A stretch of DNA of 19,581 bases from contig CAMWQQ010000009.1 in assembly GCA_947176455.1 (NCBI GenBank), positions 1 through 19,581 on the forward strand. The letters are read 5' to 3'. Source of the DNA: an uncultured Odoribacter sp. (GTDB taxonomy: Bacteria > Bacteroidota > Bacteroidia > Bacteroidales > Marinifilaceae). Position numbers and translations under genes: made by a program. The notes below the pieces were generated by a model. The model was given only the letters and a program-made list of their open reading frames with translations, did no database searches and had not been told where the DNA came from. Positions 6,535-14,321 of this stretch are shown piece by piece (position 1 is the stretch's first letter; every line of letters begins with the position of its first letter).

Positions 6535-7497
6535 TCAGCGGATGAAGTCAAACCAGCGGGCATCCAGAATAAACAGCAGATAGCCCAAATATAGGACGAG
6601 AAATACGCCACCTTCCCAGCGGTTGAGCTTCTTGCCTTTACCGATGAGGATAAACAGGAAAAGCAGAAGGGTGGCAAGGAGATTGACCCACAGGTCCGTC
6701 GTGCTATCTGCCGGAGCCTTCAAAGGAGAGATGACGGCGGAGGTGCCGAGAATCAGGAACGTGTTGAAAAGGTTGGAGCCGACGACGTTGCCGATAGCGA
6801 TGTCCGTATTTTTTTTGCGGGCGGCGATGACGGAAGTTGCCAATTCGGGTAATGAAGTGCCAATGGACACGATAGTCAGTCCGATAACCCTTTCCGAAAT
6901 GCCTAAATCCCAGGCGATTTGGACGGCTTCCGTCACCAGCAGGTGACCGCCGGCAATTAGTCCAGCTAGTCCGGCAACGATGAAAAGCAGGGATTTGCCT
7001 GTTGAATAATTCTTGATTTCCACTTCTTCCCCGCTATTACCATATTTTGCCAACGCCAAGGTATAGGCAAGGAATAGCACGAAAGCACAGAGCAGGCAGA
7101 CGCCTTCTATCCGGCTGATGTTTCCGGAACGGTTGATGTAAACAAAGAAAAGGACGAGCGAGGCGGCAAATATGGACAAGGGGATTTCCACCCGGGCGGT
7201 TGTCTTGCGGATGCCAATAGGCGCGGTCAGCGCCGTGACGCCCAATATGGCGAGGATGTTGAAAATGTTGCTTCCCATAACGTTGCCCAATGCCAGCGCC
7301 GAACTTCCTTTTGCCGAAGAAACGATGTTGACGACCAGTTCGGGTGCGGAGGTGCCGAAGGCGACAATCGTCAGACCGATGACCATGGCGGACACTTTCA
7401 GCCGGTGTGCCAGAGCCGCCCCGCCGTCCACCAGTAGATTGGCTCCATACATCAGGATAATCAAGCCTGCAATCAGAAGAATGATGTTCAGTAGCAT
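6535..7497 (-). CDS. Calcium/sodium antiporter (CaCA superfamily, YrbG-like)
   Basis: This is a 320-residue inner-membrane protein with about ten hydrophobic segments and the two inverted alpha-repeats of the Ca2+/cation antiporter superfamily. Repeat 1 has GLTIVAFGTSAPEL (41-54) and GNVMGSNIFN (71-80). Repeat 2 has GLTIVSIGTSLPEL (206-219) and GNVVGSNLFN (237-246). The glutamates in the two GTS-x-PEL motifs are the expected cation ligands. A short hydrophilic loop rich in E and K (about 151-168) splits the halves. The length matches the bacterial YrbG-type family, which is usually annotated as calcium/sodium antiporter, though ion specificity is not proven by sequence. The ATG at 7497 gives a hydrophobic start with no extension. 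The gene follows the DUF3137 gene after 43 bases without a visible terminator, so it may be cotranscribed from the lemA promoter. Confidence 0.93.
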   Translation of the reverse strand: MLLNIILLIAGLIILMYGANLLVDGGAALAHRLKVSAMVIGLTIVAFGTSAPELVVNIVSSAKGSSALALGNVMGSNIFNILAILGVTALTAPIGIRKTTARVEIPLSIFAASLVLFFVYINRSGNISRIEGVCLLCAFVLFLAYTLALAKYGNSGEEVEIKNYSTGKSLLFIVAGLAGLIAGGHLLVTEAVQIAWDLGISERVIGLTIVSIGTSLPELATSVIAARKKNTDIAIGNVVGSNLFNTFLILGTSAVISPLKAPADSTTDLWVNLLATLLLFLFILIGKGKKLNRWEGGVFLVLYLGYLLFILDARWFDFIR

Positions 7498-7540
7498 AGA
7501 CGGTTGTTTTTCGGGGTAAACGGTCGGTCGGTTGAAAAAG

Positions 7541-8458
7541 TTATTCTTTGCTCCATATCCGGAGATTCAGGTTCAAGTCGTGCACGATATGAAACAAGGT
7601 CGCCAAGGTAAAAAATTCCCGGCGGACGGAATCGTTTCGCAGTTGCGATTGCCAGATGCTGGTTTCGAAATGATTTTTGGCATCCGGAATGGCGATGATG
7701 ACCGAGGAATTCAGAAAACTGACAGTGATTTTTCCGGGAAACTTCCGGTCCAGTTCCAGTAGCCTTTCCATGAAAGACGGGCTGAGCAGATACCGGGCTT
7801 CTACTTGGTCGGTGGAATAGGTGTCGAAACTCTTCTCAAATTCGGGATTTTCCAGCTTTACCCGTTGTCTTCTGGGATTCAGTTTTATCCACGAATTTCG
7901 GTAAATGACTGTTTGTCCCTGAAAGTCCTTTTGAAAGTCGGCGATGAAAAAGAAACCTCGGAAAATGTCAATCCACCGGATTTGTTGCCTGCCTTTCGAG
8001 TCGGTGGTTATCCGTTTCTCTTCCGCTACAATCTCGGCGCAACAGAAAGCGGTTTTGTCAATCTTGCCACTGATGAGGTCCTCTGAATGATAACGGTCCG
8101 GAGAAGTGAACAGCCTGCTTGCCCGGAACGTTTGTTCCGAGATACCTTTTTCGGGCTGAAAAGAGGCGTTCTCGCACAATTGGGAAACAAGGGCGGAAAT
8201 GACGTGTTGTTTGTAGAAGGCGCATAACGGGGCGGATTTCGAGGCAATGCAACCGTACCAGATGATTCCGGCAATGATCGCCGAAACGAATATGCCCGTC
8301 GAGTCGCCTCCGCTGATGAACAGTCCGAGCAAAAAAACAATGCCCCCGACTATCATACCGGTTCGGTTGCCTTTCGCTTTCAGTTCCCGTCTCTGTGCCT
8401 CCAGTTGTTCCAATACCGGACGCAACCGGGCATATATGCTATCGAAATCTGTTTCCAT
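7541..8458 (-). CDS. DUF3137 membrane protein paired with LemA
   Basis: This 305-residue protein starts with a short charged, probably helical cytoplasmic segment (1-32). Two closely spaced transmembrane helices follow (about 33-49 and 52-71), and then a large soluble domain to the C-terminus. The layout and length fit the DUF3137 family, which is of unknown function and is often encoded next to lemA, as here: the start lies 22 bases after the lemA stop. Features of the soluble part are the IRWIDIFRGFFFIADF segment and the WIKLNP, DTYSTDQVEARYLLSP and VSFLNSSVIIAIP stretches. I see no catalytic motif. The family assignment comes from fold layout, recognisable segments and context, not from a search. 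Confidence 0.75.
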   Translation of the reverse strand: METDFDSIYARLRPVLEQLEAQRRELKAKGNRTGMIVGGIVFLLGLFISGGDSTGIFVSAIIAGIIWYGCIASKSAPLCAFYKQHVISALVSQLCENASFQPEKGISEQTFRASRLFTSPDRYHSEDLISGKIDKTAFCCAEIVAEEKRITTDSKGRQQIRWIDIFRGFFFIADFQKDFQGQTVIYRNSWIKLNPRRQRVKLENPEFEKSFDTYSTDQVEARYLLSPSFMERLLELDRKFPGKITVSFLNSSVIIAIPDAKNHFETSIWQSQLRNDSVRREFFTLATLFHIVHDLNLNLRIWSKE

Positions 8459-8480
8459 TTATCGGTTTATTCCGGCAGAA

Positions 8481-9032
8481 TCAGGACTTGAACAGGTCTT
8501 TTACCTGGGGATTGCTTCTTTCGGTTTCGGGAATGGAGAACACCTCTTTTTTAGTAAAACCGAACATCCCTGCCAGCAGATTGGTGGGGAAGGTCATCAC
8601 GGCGTTGTTGTATTCGGTCACACAGGCGTTGAACGTGCGACGCGATGCGGATAGCTGTTCCTCGGTCTCGTTCAGCGTTCGCTGGAGCTGGATGAAATTC
8701 TCGGATGCTTTTAATTGCGGGTAGTTCTCAGCGACCATAAACAACTTCCGGCTGGCGGCCGTGAAGTTCCGGTCGAATTCCGCTTTCTCGTCGTCTTTCA
8801 GTGTACTGTAACTTTTCGCCCTCAAATCGGTAATGGTGGCGAATGTCTGTTTCTCGTGTTCCGCATATTGCTGGACGGTGGCAACTAAGTTGGGAATCAG
8901 GTCGAACCTTTTTTTCAGCATGGCGTCTATTGAACCGAAAGCATTATCCACGTTGTTCTTTTTGCGGACAAGATTGTTATAGGTCGCTACCCCGAACAGA
9001 ATGAGTGCGATAAAAATGATGAGTGTGAGCAT
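8481..9032 (-). CDS. lemA: LemA family protein
   Basis: This 183-residue protein has a single N-terminal membrane helix (residues 2-20) followed by the LemA helical domain. Hallmarks are YNNLVRKKNNVDNAFGSIDA, then MLKKRFDLIPNLVATVQQYA, TEEQLSASRRTFNACVTEYN and the FPTNLLAGMFGF segment near the C-terminus. LemA proteins are membrane-anchored helical bundles of unclear biochemical function, often linked to membrane-stress responses. The start at 9032 is chosen because it begins directly at the membrane helix and lies about 16 bases after the probable transcription start; a longer frame to 9212 would cross the promoter. It heads the leftward cluster lemA - DUF3137 - antiporter - CDGSH and is divergent from the sigma gene. 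Confidence 0.93.
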   Translation of the reverse strand: MLTLIIFIALILFGVATYNNLVRKKNNVDNAFGSIDAMLKKRFDLIPNLVATVQQYAEHEKQTFATITDLRAKSYSTLKDDEKAEFDRNFTAASRKLFMVAENYPQLKASENFIQLQRTLNETEEQLSASRRTFNACVTEYNNAVMTFPTNLLAGMFGFTKKEVFSIPETERSNPQVKDLFKS

Positions 9033-9054
9033 AACGCGATGTTTTTGATTTTTG

Positions 9055-9062
9055 CAAAGGTA
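9055..9062 (-). promoter_or_regulatory. -7 promoter element for lemA
   Basis: Read on the minus strand this is TACCTTTG, an exact and common form of the Bacteroidetes -7 box. It lies 22 bases before the lemA ATG. No clean TTTG is seen at the -33 distance, only a T-rich run. It probably drives the whole leftward cluster. Confidence 0.6.
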
Positions 9063-9112
9063 GGATTTTTCTTTAAGGTTTATGAGGAAAAAAGTTTGTA
9101 AGGTCTTTTTAT

Positions 9113-9120
9113 TATTTTTG
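9113..9120 (+). promoter_or_regulatory. -7 promoter element for the ECF sigma gene
   Basis: TATTTTTG is an exact TAnnTTTG match 44 bases before the proposed TTG start of the sigma gene. The nearest TTTG (9095-9098) leaves only a 14-base spacer, shorter than usual, so the -33 part is weak. It is divergent from the lemA promoter. Confidence 0.4.
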
Positions 9121-9164
9121 TGCCATAGAAAAAGTATATATTGGCATTGTTTTTGGGAAATTGA

Positions 9165-9719
9165 TTGGAGGTTTCGACATTTGACATAGAATGCTTCAAG
9201 CAAGGTGAACACTTGGCTTTCAAGACTATATTTGATAGTCTATATCATTCATTGTGTCTTTTCACCAATCGTTTTTTGGACGACTTGGCGGCTTCGGAGG
9301 ATATTGTGCAGGAAGCGTTCTGTACCCTTTGGAATCATCGCGAAGAAATGGAATCCATTGTTCATATCAAGTCTTTTCTTTATACGGTTGTTCGGAACGG
9401 TGTTTTGAATTATATCAAGCATCAGAAAATCAGATTGCGTTATGAACAAAGTCTCTGTGATTTGGAAGATAAAGCTTCATTTGAATATTTTATCATAGAA
9501 GAGGAGGTGGAGCGGATTTTACTGAAGACACGGGAAAGTCTTCCTCCCAAGTGCAAGGAAATTTTTGTACTTGCGATGCAGGGGAAGGACAATCAGGAAA
9601 TAGCCCGGATACTGAATATTTCCGTCAATACGGTAAAGACGCAGAAAAAGATAACTTACAAGAAGTTGAAAAATTATATTTACGAAATCAGCTGTCTGCT
9701 TCTTTTGCTCCATAAATAA
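9165..9719 (+). CDS. ECF-type RNA polymerase sigma-70 factor (Bacteroidetes expansion family)
   Basis: This 184-residue alternative sigma factor has the two-domain ECF layout. Sigma region 2 covers about 20-85, with DDLAASEDIVQEAFCTLWNH as the core-binding/-10 segment. Region 4 covers about 118-170, with LPPKCKEIF and a helix-turn-helix, NQEIARILNISVNTVKTQKK, for -35 recognition. The end YIYEISCLLLLLHK is hydrophobic, as in many members. No ATG lies before region 2 in this frame. The only usual start codon is TTG at 9165, directly after an in-frame TGA, and that gives the normal N-terminus for the family. A GGAGG sits at 9167-9171, so initiation at an unusual codon just downstream is also possible. 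A FecR gene and an STN receptor follow, the standard trans-envelope regulation set, so this sigma factor very likely controls its own operon. Confidence 0.9.
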   Translation: MEVSTFDIECFKQGEHLAFKTIFDSLYHSLCLFTNRFLDDLAASEDIVQEAFCTLWNHREEMESIVHIKSFLYTVVRNGVLNYIKHQKIRLRYEQSLCDLEDKASFEYFIIEEEVERILLKTRESLPPKCKEIFVLAMQGKDNQEIARILNISVNTVKTQKKITYKKLKNYIYEISCLLLLLHK

Positions 9720-9754
9720 ATCTTAAAAAATAATTTATACTTTTTCACCCTGTG

Positions 9755-9785
9755 TGCCTTTTAAATTGTATTTATATAAAAGGCA
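9755..9785 (+). promoter_or_regulatory. Perfect inverted repeat just before the fecR start
   Basis: TGCCTTTTA at 9755-9763 and TAAAAGGCA at 9777-9785 are perfectly complementary (9 bp) around a 13-base AT-rich loop. The second arm ends six bases before the fecR ATG, where the ribosome would bind. It lies in the 72-base sigma-fecR gap behind TTTTTCACCCTGTG. It could be an operator, part of a sigma-dependent internal promoter, or an RNA hairpin that lowers anti-sigma translation. It has no run of T after it and is not a terminator. Confidence 0.5.
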
Positions 9786-9791
9786 ACAGAG

Positions 9792-10967
9792 ATGAAATAT
9801 TTAGAACACCCATTTCGCATATCACAACTGATTTTAAAAAGTCTGGAAGGGCAGTTGGAAGAGGCAGAGCGGAGGGAATTGGACGATTGGTTGGCGATAG
9901 AGGCGAATCGCAAGTTATACATTACGCTGTCTCAGGCAAATTTGGACAAGAAGAAAGCCTTGTTTGAACAATTGCATCCGGAACGCAGTTGGAAACGATT
10001 GGAAAAACAATTGGCTTTCAAGAGGCAACCTCGTTTTTTACGAATTGTTCGCTATGTGGCCGCTGTTTTGTTGTTGGGAATTGCGGGAACAACTGTCTAT
10101 TGGTATCAGAATCGCTCGGAAATTTTTTCATCGTCAATTCAGCAAACGGAAATAGAGCCAGGTTCCGCCAAGGCGTTTTTAATTTTGGCATCCGAGGAGA
10201 AAATAAATCTGGAAAGCGATCGGATTTTTTCTTTGCAACAAGACTCTTCCGTCAAATTAGACAACAAGGGAAATACTTTGAGAATAGAGTCAGGCTCTCC
10301 TGCGCTCCAGGCTTCACAAGAATATCAAACGCTTTTTGTTCCGACGGGAGGGGAATACAAATTGGTTTTGGAAGATGGCAGTCAGATTTGCTTGAATTCC
10401 GATACGAAATTGCGTTTCCCGTTGGTCTTCTCCTCCGAAAAAAGAGTAGTTTATTTGGAAGGGGAGGCGTATTTCGAGGTAGCACCCGATTCTCAAAAAC
10501 CTTTTGTGGTCGTTACCCAGGGAATGGAGGTAAACGTACTGGGTACGAAATTCAACGTTAAGGCATACCAAGGTGACCGTTCTGTGATCACCACCCTTGT
10601 TTCCGGTTCCGTGCGGATAAAAGAAGACAAATCATCTCGCACGGCGCTATTGCGTCCCAATGAACAATGCGTTTATTCTGCCGATGACGGTCGGATGCAG
10701 GTTCGCTCCGTGGATTCGCAAGTATTTCTGGGGTGGATATACGGGCGTTTCATTTTTGAAAACGAGACTTTGGAAGAGATATTAAAACAGTTCAGTCGTT
10801 GGTATGACGTAGAGGTTCTTTTTCAGAATCCCGAGGTTGCCGGCTATCGCTTTTCCGGAAATGTTGATCGTTTCGACCAAATTTCAACCTTGCTTGGTAT
10901 GATAGAAAAGACGTATGACATTTCGTTTACCGTTCGAGACAGAACCGTTATCGTCAGCAAAAAATAA
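9792..10967 (+). CDS. FecR-type anti-sigma factor
   Basis: This 391-residue single-pass inner-membrane protein is expected to hold the upstream sigma factor inactive and release it when the STN receptor signals. Residues 1-80 are the cytoplasmic sigma-binding part (helical, with the E-R-R-E-L-x-D-W-L pattern of the family at 26-34). One membrane helix spans about 84-105. The periplasmic FecR domain includes VPTGGEYKLVLEDGSQICLN (183-202), GEAYFEVAPDSQKPFVV (224-240) and EVNVLGTKFNVKAY (246-259). A C-terminal DUF4974 domain covers about 318-388 (FENETLEEILKQFSRWYDV), a small fold that resembles STN and contacts the receptor. The length is normal for the Bacteroidetes FecR family. The TAA stop overlaps the ATG of the receptor gene (TAATG), so the two are probably translationally coupled. 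Confidence 0.94.
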   Translation: MKYLEHPFRISQLILKSLEGQLEEAERRELDDWLAIEANRKLYITLSQANLDKKKALFEQLHPERSWKRLEKQLAFKRQPRFLRIVRYVAAVLLLGIAGTTVYWYQNRSEIFSSSIQQTEIEPGSAKAFLILASEEKINLESDRIFSLQQDSSVKLDNKGNTLRIESGSPALQASQEYQTLFVPTGGEYKLVLEDGSQICLNSDTKLRFPLVFSSEKRVVYLEGEAYFEVAPDSQKPFVVVTQGMEVNVLGTKFNVKAYQGDRSVITTLVSGSVRIKEDKSSRTALLRPNEQCVYSADDGRMQVRSVDSQVFLGWIYGRFIFENETLEEILKQFSRWYDVEVLFQNPEVAGYRFSGNVDRFDQISTLLGMIEKTYDISFTVRDRTVIVSKK

Positions 10968-13900
10968 TGTGCGAATCATCTAAACCTTTTAAAATTATGA
11001 GAAAAATTCGATTAACGATGAAGTTAATGCTATTCTTTAGCTTGGCGTTAGTGTTGAACACTTCGGCAATTCCAGGGAAGGCGCAACAGACAAGAGTGCA
11101 ACTGGATTTGAAAAACAAGCAGTTGACAGAAGTATTGAAACTGGTACAGCAACAAGTCGGTTTCAGCATTCTTTACAGCAATGAACTGGTCAAAAACATC
11201 CAGTTGGCGAATCTTCATATCGATAGCGATAACATCGATGAAGTGATGAGAGCTTGTTTGGCAGGTAATCCGTTGGATTATGAGATTCAAAATGAGACGA
11301 TTATCATAAAAGCGGCTACGGCAATGCCTCAGACACCTCAAATGGTGAAGATTTCCGGTCGTGTCGTGGATGCGAAGACGGGACAAACGATGCCGGGGGT
11401 AACGGTTGCCGCAGTGGGCGGAGGCGTGACCGTCGCTGGAACTGCCACCGACACAGATGGTCGATTTTCCATAAGTCTGCCGGCAGGAATACAAGAATTG
11501 ACCTTTACGTTTGTGGGTTACAAGTCTGTTACAGCTCCTGTTGATTCGGACAAGGAGATGACCATACGCATGGAAGAGCAAGCCACGGAGATGGACGAGG
11601 TGGTGGTGAACGGTTATTTTACGAAATCCAAAAATAGCTATACCGGTTCAGTAAAAACAATCACCAATGAGCAATTAAAATCAGTCTCCAACACTAATAT
11701 CATAGCCGCCATCAGTGCCTTGACTCCAGGATTAAATTTGGTGGAACGGAGCGACCTCGGTTCTAATCCGAATCATGTGCCAGAACTATTGTTGCGTGGA
11801 ATGAGTTCTTTTTCTTCCGGCAATCGTGTTGTAAATCAACCTACCATTATGCTGGATGGTGTCGAAATCAGTATGGAAGAATTATATGACCTTGATATGA
11901 ATGAGATTGAGACCATCACTGTGCTCAAAGATGCTTCTGCCACTGCACTATATGGAAGTCGAGCCGCCAATGGTGTGATTGTCATCGAACGTAAAAAATT
12001 GACAGAAGGCAATATTCGTGTCAATTACAATCTGACAGGCAATGTACAATTTCCCTACTTGAAAGATTATAATCTATTAAATGCCCAGGAAAAATTGGAA
12101 TATGAAAAACTTTCTGGACTTTATACTCCGGAACAGGATTATTGGGGAAGCGTGGATTTGGGCAAAGAACAATATCGCCTCGACCAACTTTATAACGAAC
12201 GATACAAGGAAGTAGCTCGTGGCGTAAATAGCGACTGGCTTTCCCAGCCAGCTCGCACGGCATTCTCTCATGATCACTCTTTGCGCATTTATGGAGGTGC
12301 CTCCAATATCCGTTATGAATTGTCCGGACGCTTCAATAATACACAAGGAGTTATGAAAGACGACTATCGTCGCCGGTATGCCCTCGGATTCAAATTGGAG
12401 TATCATCTGCCCAAACAATTGACTTTTTCTAATCGAACGAATTATAACGAAACAGATACCAAAGACACTCCTTACGGTAGTTTCCGTAATTGGATAGAGC
12501 AAAACCCTTACGACCGGATATATGATGAATACGGTAATCCCAATAAAGACCTCTCATGGAACAATTGGAATCCGATGATAGATGCCAAACTGGGTAATTT
12601 TAATCTGAATAGTACCAAGAGTATTACCAATACAACGGATATACGTTGGGACATTAACGATTTATTCCGCATTACTGGAAACTTCAACATTGCCGTTTCC
12701 GAAGGCAACGGGGAAAAATACACTTCTCCCGATTCCAAGGCATTTAAGGATGAACAGGACATTACCAAAAAGGGACGTTTGGAAATCATTAATAGCCAAT
12801 CGGTTGATTGGGCGGGCAACATTAACGGCGCATTTAACAAAGTAACCGAAAATAATAGTTTGATTAGTATGATTGTTGGTGCGGAAATCCGCAAGAACAG
12901 AAGCGAGAACTCCTCTATGAAAACTTCCGGATTCTATGATGATGCTTTGAACTTCATTGGTTATGCTACTGGCTATCCGACAGATAGCAATAACAAGCCA
13001 TCTGGCAGTCAGGACCTCAGTACGGAAGTCGGTTTCTTCGCAAACGCCAACTATATGTACAACAATCGCTATTATGCCGACTTCGTCTATCGGCTTTCCG
13101 GTTCCTCCAAATTCGGGAGCAACCAGCGTTACGGGCAATTCTGGTCTGGTGGCCTTGGTTGGAACCTGCACAATGAGAATTTCCTGAAATTCGAAAAACT
13201 CAATTTACTGAAAGTACGTGGCAGTGTAGGTTACACGGGTAAAGTCAACTTCGAGCCTTTCCAGTCCATCACGATGTACAAATACGATAACACCTTGGAA
13301 TATCTGCATGGTATTGGAACTATTCCGCAGACTATTGGCAACGATGATTTGAAATGGGAACGGGAATTCTCTTACAATGTCGGAGCAGACCTCAGTCTTT
13401 TCGGACGCAGATTGAACGCCACGTTCGACTTCTATCTGAAGAGGACAAAAGACCTCGTGCTAAATGCTAGTATCGCACCCTCTACTGGTGTTGTCAGTGG
13501 CAAACAAAACATTGGAGAGATGGAAAACAAAGGATTTGAATTTTCTATTGACGGATTTATCATCCAGCGGAATGATGTTTGGTGGCAGTTGGGAATGAAT
13601 GGTTCGACCAATAAAAACCGTATTCTGAAAATCAGTAATGCCTTGAAACGCCAAAACGAACTGAACAATAGCGTAACACCTACCCGTCAGGTTCCAGCTC
13701 CCTTGGCTCAATATGAGGAAGGTGAATCAACCTCTGCCCTGAAAGTCGTTCGTTCAGCAGGTATAGATCCGGCAACTGGACGCGAAGTATTCATCAAACT
13801 GGATGGTACCCGAACCTTTACCTATTCGGCAGATGACAAAATAGTAGTCGGTGACACAGACCCCCGTTTCCATGGGAATGTCTACACCAATGTATTTTAC

Positions 13901-14311
13901 AAAGGTGTCAGCCTTTATGTTATGGGAACCTTTAAATGTGGAGGCTATTTATATAATTCTACTCGTGCAAGTCGGGTAGAGGGAACAACCGGTATGACTA
14001 ACGTAGACCGTCGGGCATTCGATAGTCGTTGGAAGAATGTCGGAGATATGGCTCTGTATCGCAATATCACCGAACACAGTGTTCCTCGGCAAACCGACCG
14101 TTTTGTTGAAAAAGAAAATGTCTTGACCATCACTTCTGTTAATCTTGGATATGAATTTCCACAACATATCTGCCAAAAAATGATGCTCCGGAACTTGCGT
14201 GTAGGAGTCAATCTGTCGGATATCCTCCGCTTTTCAAATGTGAAAATCGAGCGAGGCATCGATTACCTCTATGGTAACGGATTTGAATTTACATTAAGTA
14301 CTACTTTCTAA
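10967..14311 (+). CDS. SusC/RagA-family TonB receptor with STN domain (signal transducer)
   Basis: This 1114-residue outer-membrane receptor imports substrate and signals to FecR. A signal peptide ends near residue 39 (IPGKAQ). The STN domain, at about 44-115 (LKNKQLTEVLKLVQQQVGFS, then FSILYSNEL), is the periplasmic module that touches FecR. A carboxypeptidase-regulatory-like domain follows at 127-202 (VKISGRVVDAKTGQTMPGV). Then come a TonB-box-like MDEVVVNGYF (209-218) and a plug at about 222-343 with MLDGVEI and TVLKDASATALYGSRAANGV. The barrel runs to the C-terminal FTLSTTF. The ATG at 10967 overlaps the fecR stop; a second ATG at 10997 (MRKIRL) gives a more standard signal peptide and may be the real start. 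The partner susD follows after 10 bases. The substrate is unknown. Confidence 0.94.
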   Translation: MCESSKPFKIMRKIRLTMKLMLFFSLALVLNTSAIPGKAQQTRVQLDLKNKQLTEVLKLVQQQVGFSILYSNELVKNIQLANLHIDSDNIDEVMRACLAGNPLDYEIQNETIIIKAATAMPQTPQMVKISGRVVDAKTGQTMPGVTVAAVGGGVTVAGTATDTDGRFSISLPAGIQELTFTFVGYKSVTAPVDSDKEMTIRMEEQATEMDEVVVNGYFTKSKNSYTGSVKTITNEQLKSVSNTNIIAAISALTPGLNLVERSDLGSNPNHVPELLLRGMSSFSSGNRVVNQPTIMLDGVEISMEELYDLDMNEIETITVLKDASATALYGSRAANGVIVIERKKLTEGNIRVNYNLTGNVQFPYLKDYNLLNAQEKLEYEKLSGLYTPEQDYWGSVDLGKEQYRLDQLYNERYKEVARGVNSDWLSQPARTAFSHDHSLRIYGGASNIRYELSGRFNNTQGVMKDDYRRRYALGFKLEYHLPKQLTFSNRTNYNETDTKDTPYGSFRNWIEQNPYDRIYDEYGNPNKDLSWNNWNPMIDAKLGNFNLNSTKSITNTTDIRWDINDLFRITGNFNIAVSEGNGEKYTSPDSKAFKDEQDITKKGRLEIINSQSVDWAGNINGAFNKVTENNSLISMIVGAEIRKNRSENSSMKTSGFYDDALNFIGYATGYPTDSNNKPSGSQDLSTEVGFFANANYMYNNRYYADFVYRLSGSSKFGSNQRYGQFWSGGLGWNLHNENFLKFEKLNLLKVRGSVGYTGKVNFEPFQSITMYKYDNTLEYLHGIGTIPQTIGNDDLKWEREFSYNVGADLSLFGRRLNATFDFYLKRTKDLVLNASIAPSTGVVSGKQNIGEMENKGFEFSIDGFIIQRNDVWWQLGMNGSTNKNRILKISNALKRQNELNNSVTPTRQVPAPLAQYEEGESTSALKVVRSAGIDPATGREVFIKLDGTRTFTYSADDKIVVGDTDPRFHGNVYTNVFYKGVSLYVMGTFKCGGYLYNSTRASRVEGTTGMTNVDRRAFDSRWKNVGDMALYRNITEHSVPRQTDRFVEKENVLTITSVNLGYEFPQHICQKMMLRNLRVGVNLSDILRFSNVKIERGIDYLYGNGFEFTLSTTF

Positions 14312-14321
14312 TTTCAGAATT

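Noticed and set aside
5670..6677. Extended CDGSH frame starting at 6677
   Set aside because: The extra 81 codons overlap the 3' end of the antiporter gene by more than 140 bases and do not resemble any part of CDGSH proteins.
9190..9207. ATG at 9190 after GGAGG as the sigma start
   Set aside because: It is out of frame with the sigma factor and meets a stop after five codons. It could only matter as a tiny leader peptide, for which there is no support.
8481..9212. Extended lemA frame starting at 9212
   Set aside because: The extra 60 codons cross an exact minus-strand -7 box and the start of the divergent sigma gene, and they encode a segment unlike LemA. The start at 9032 is better.
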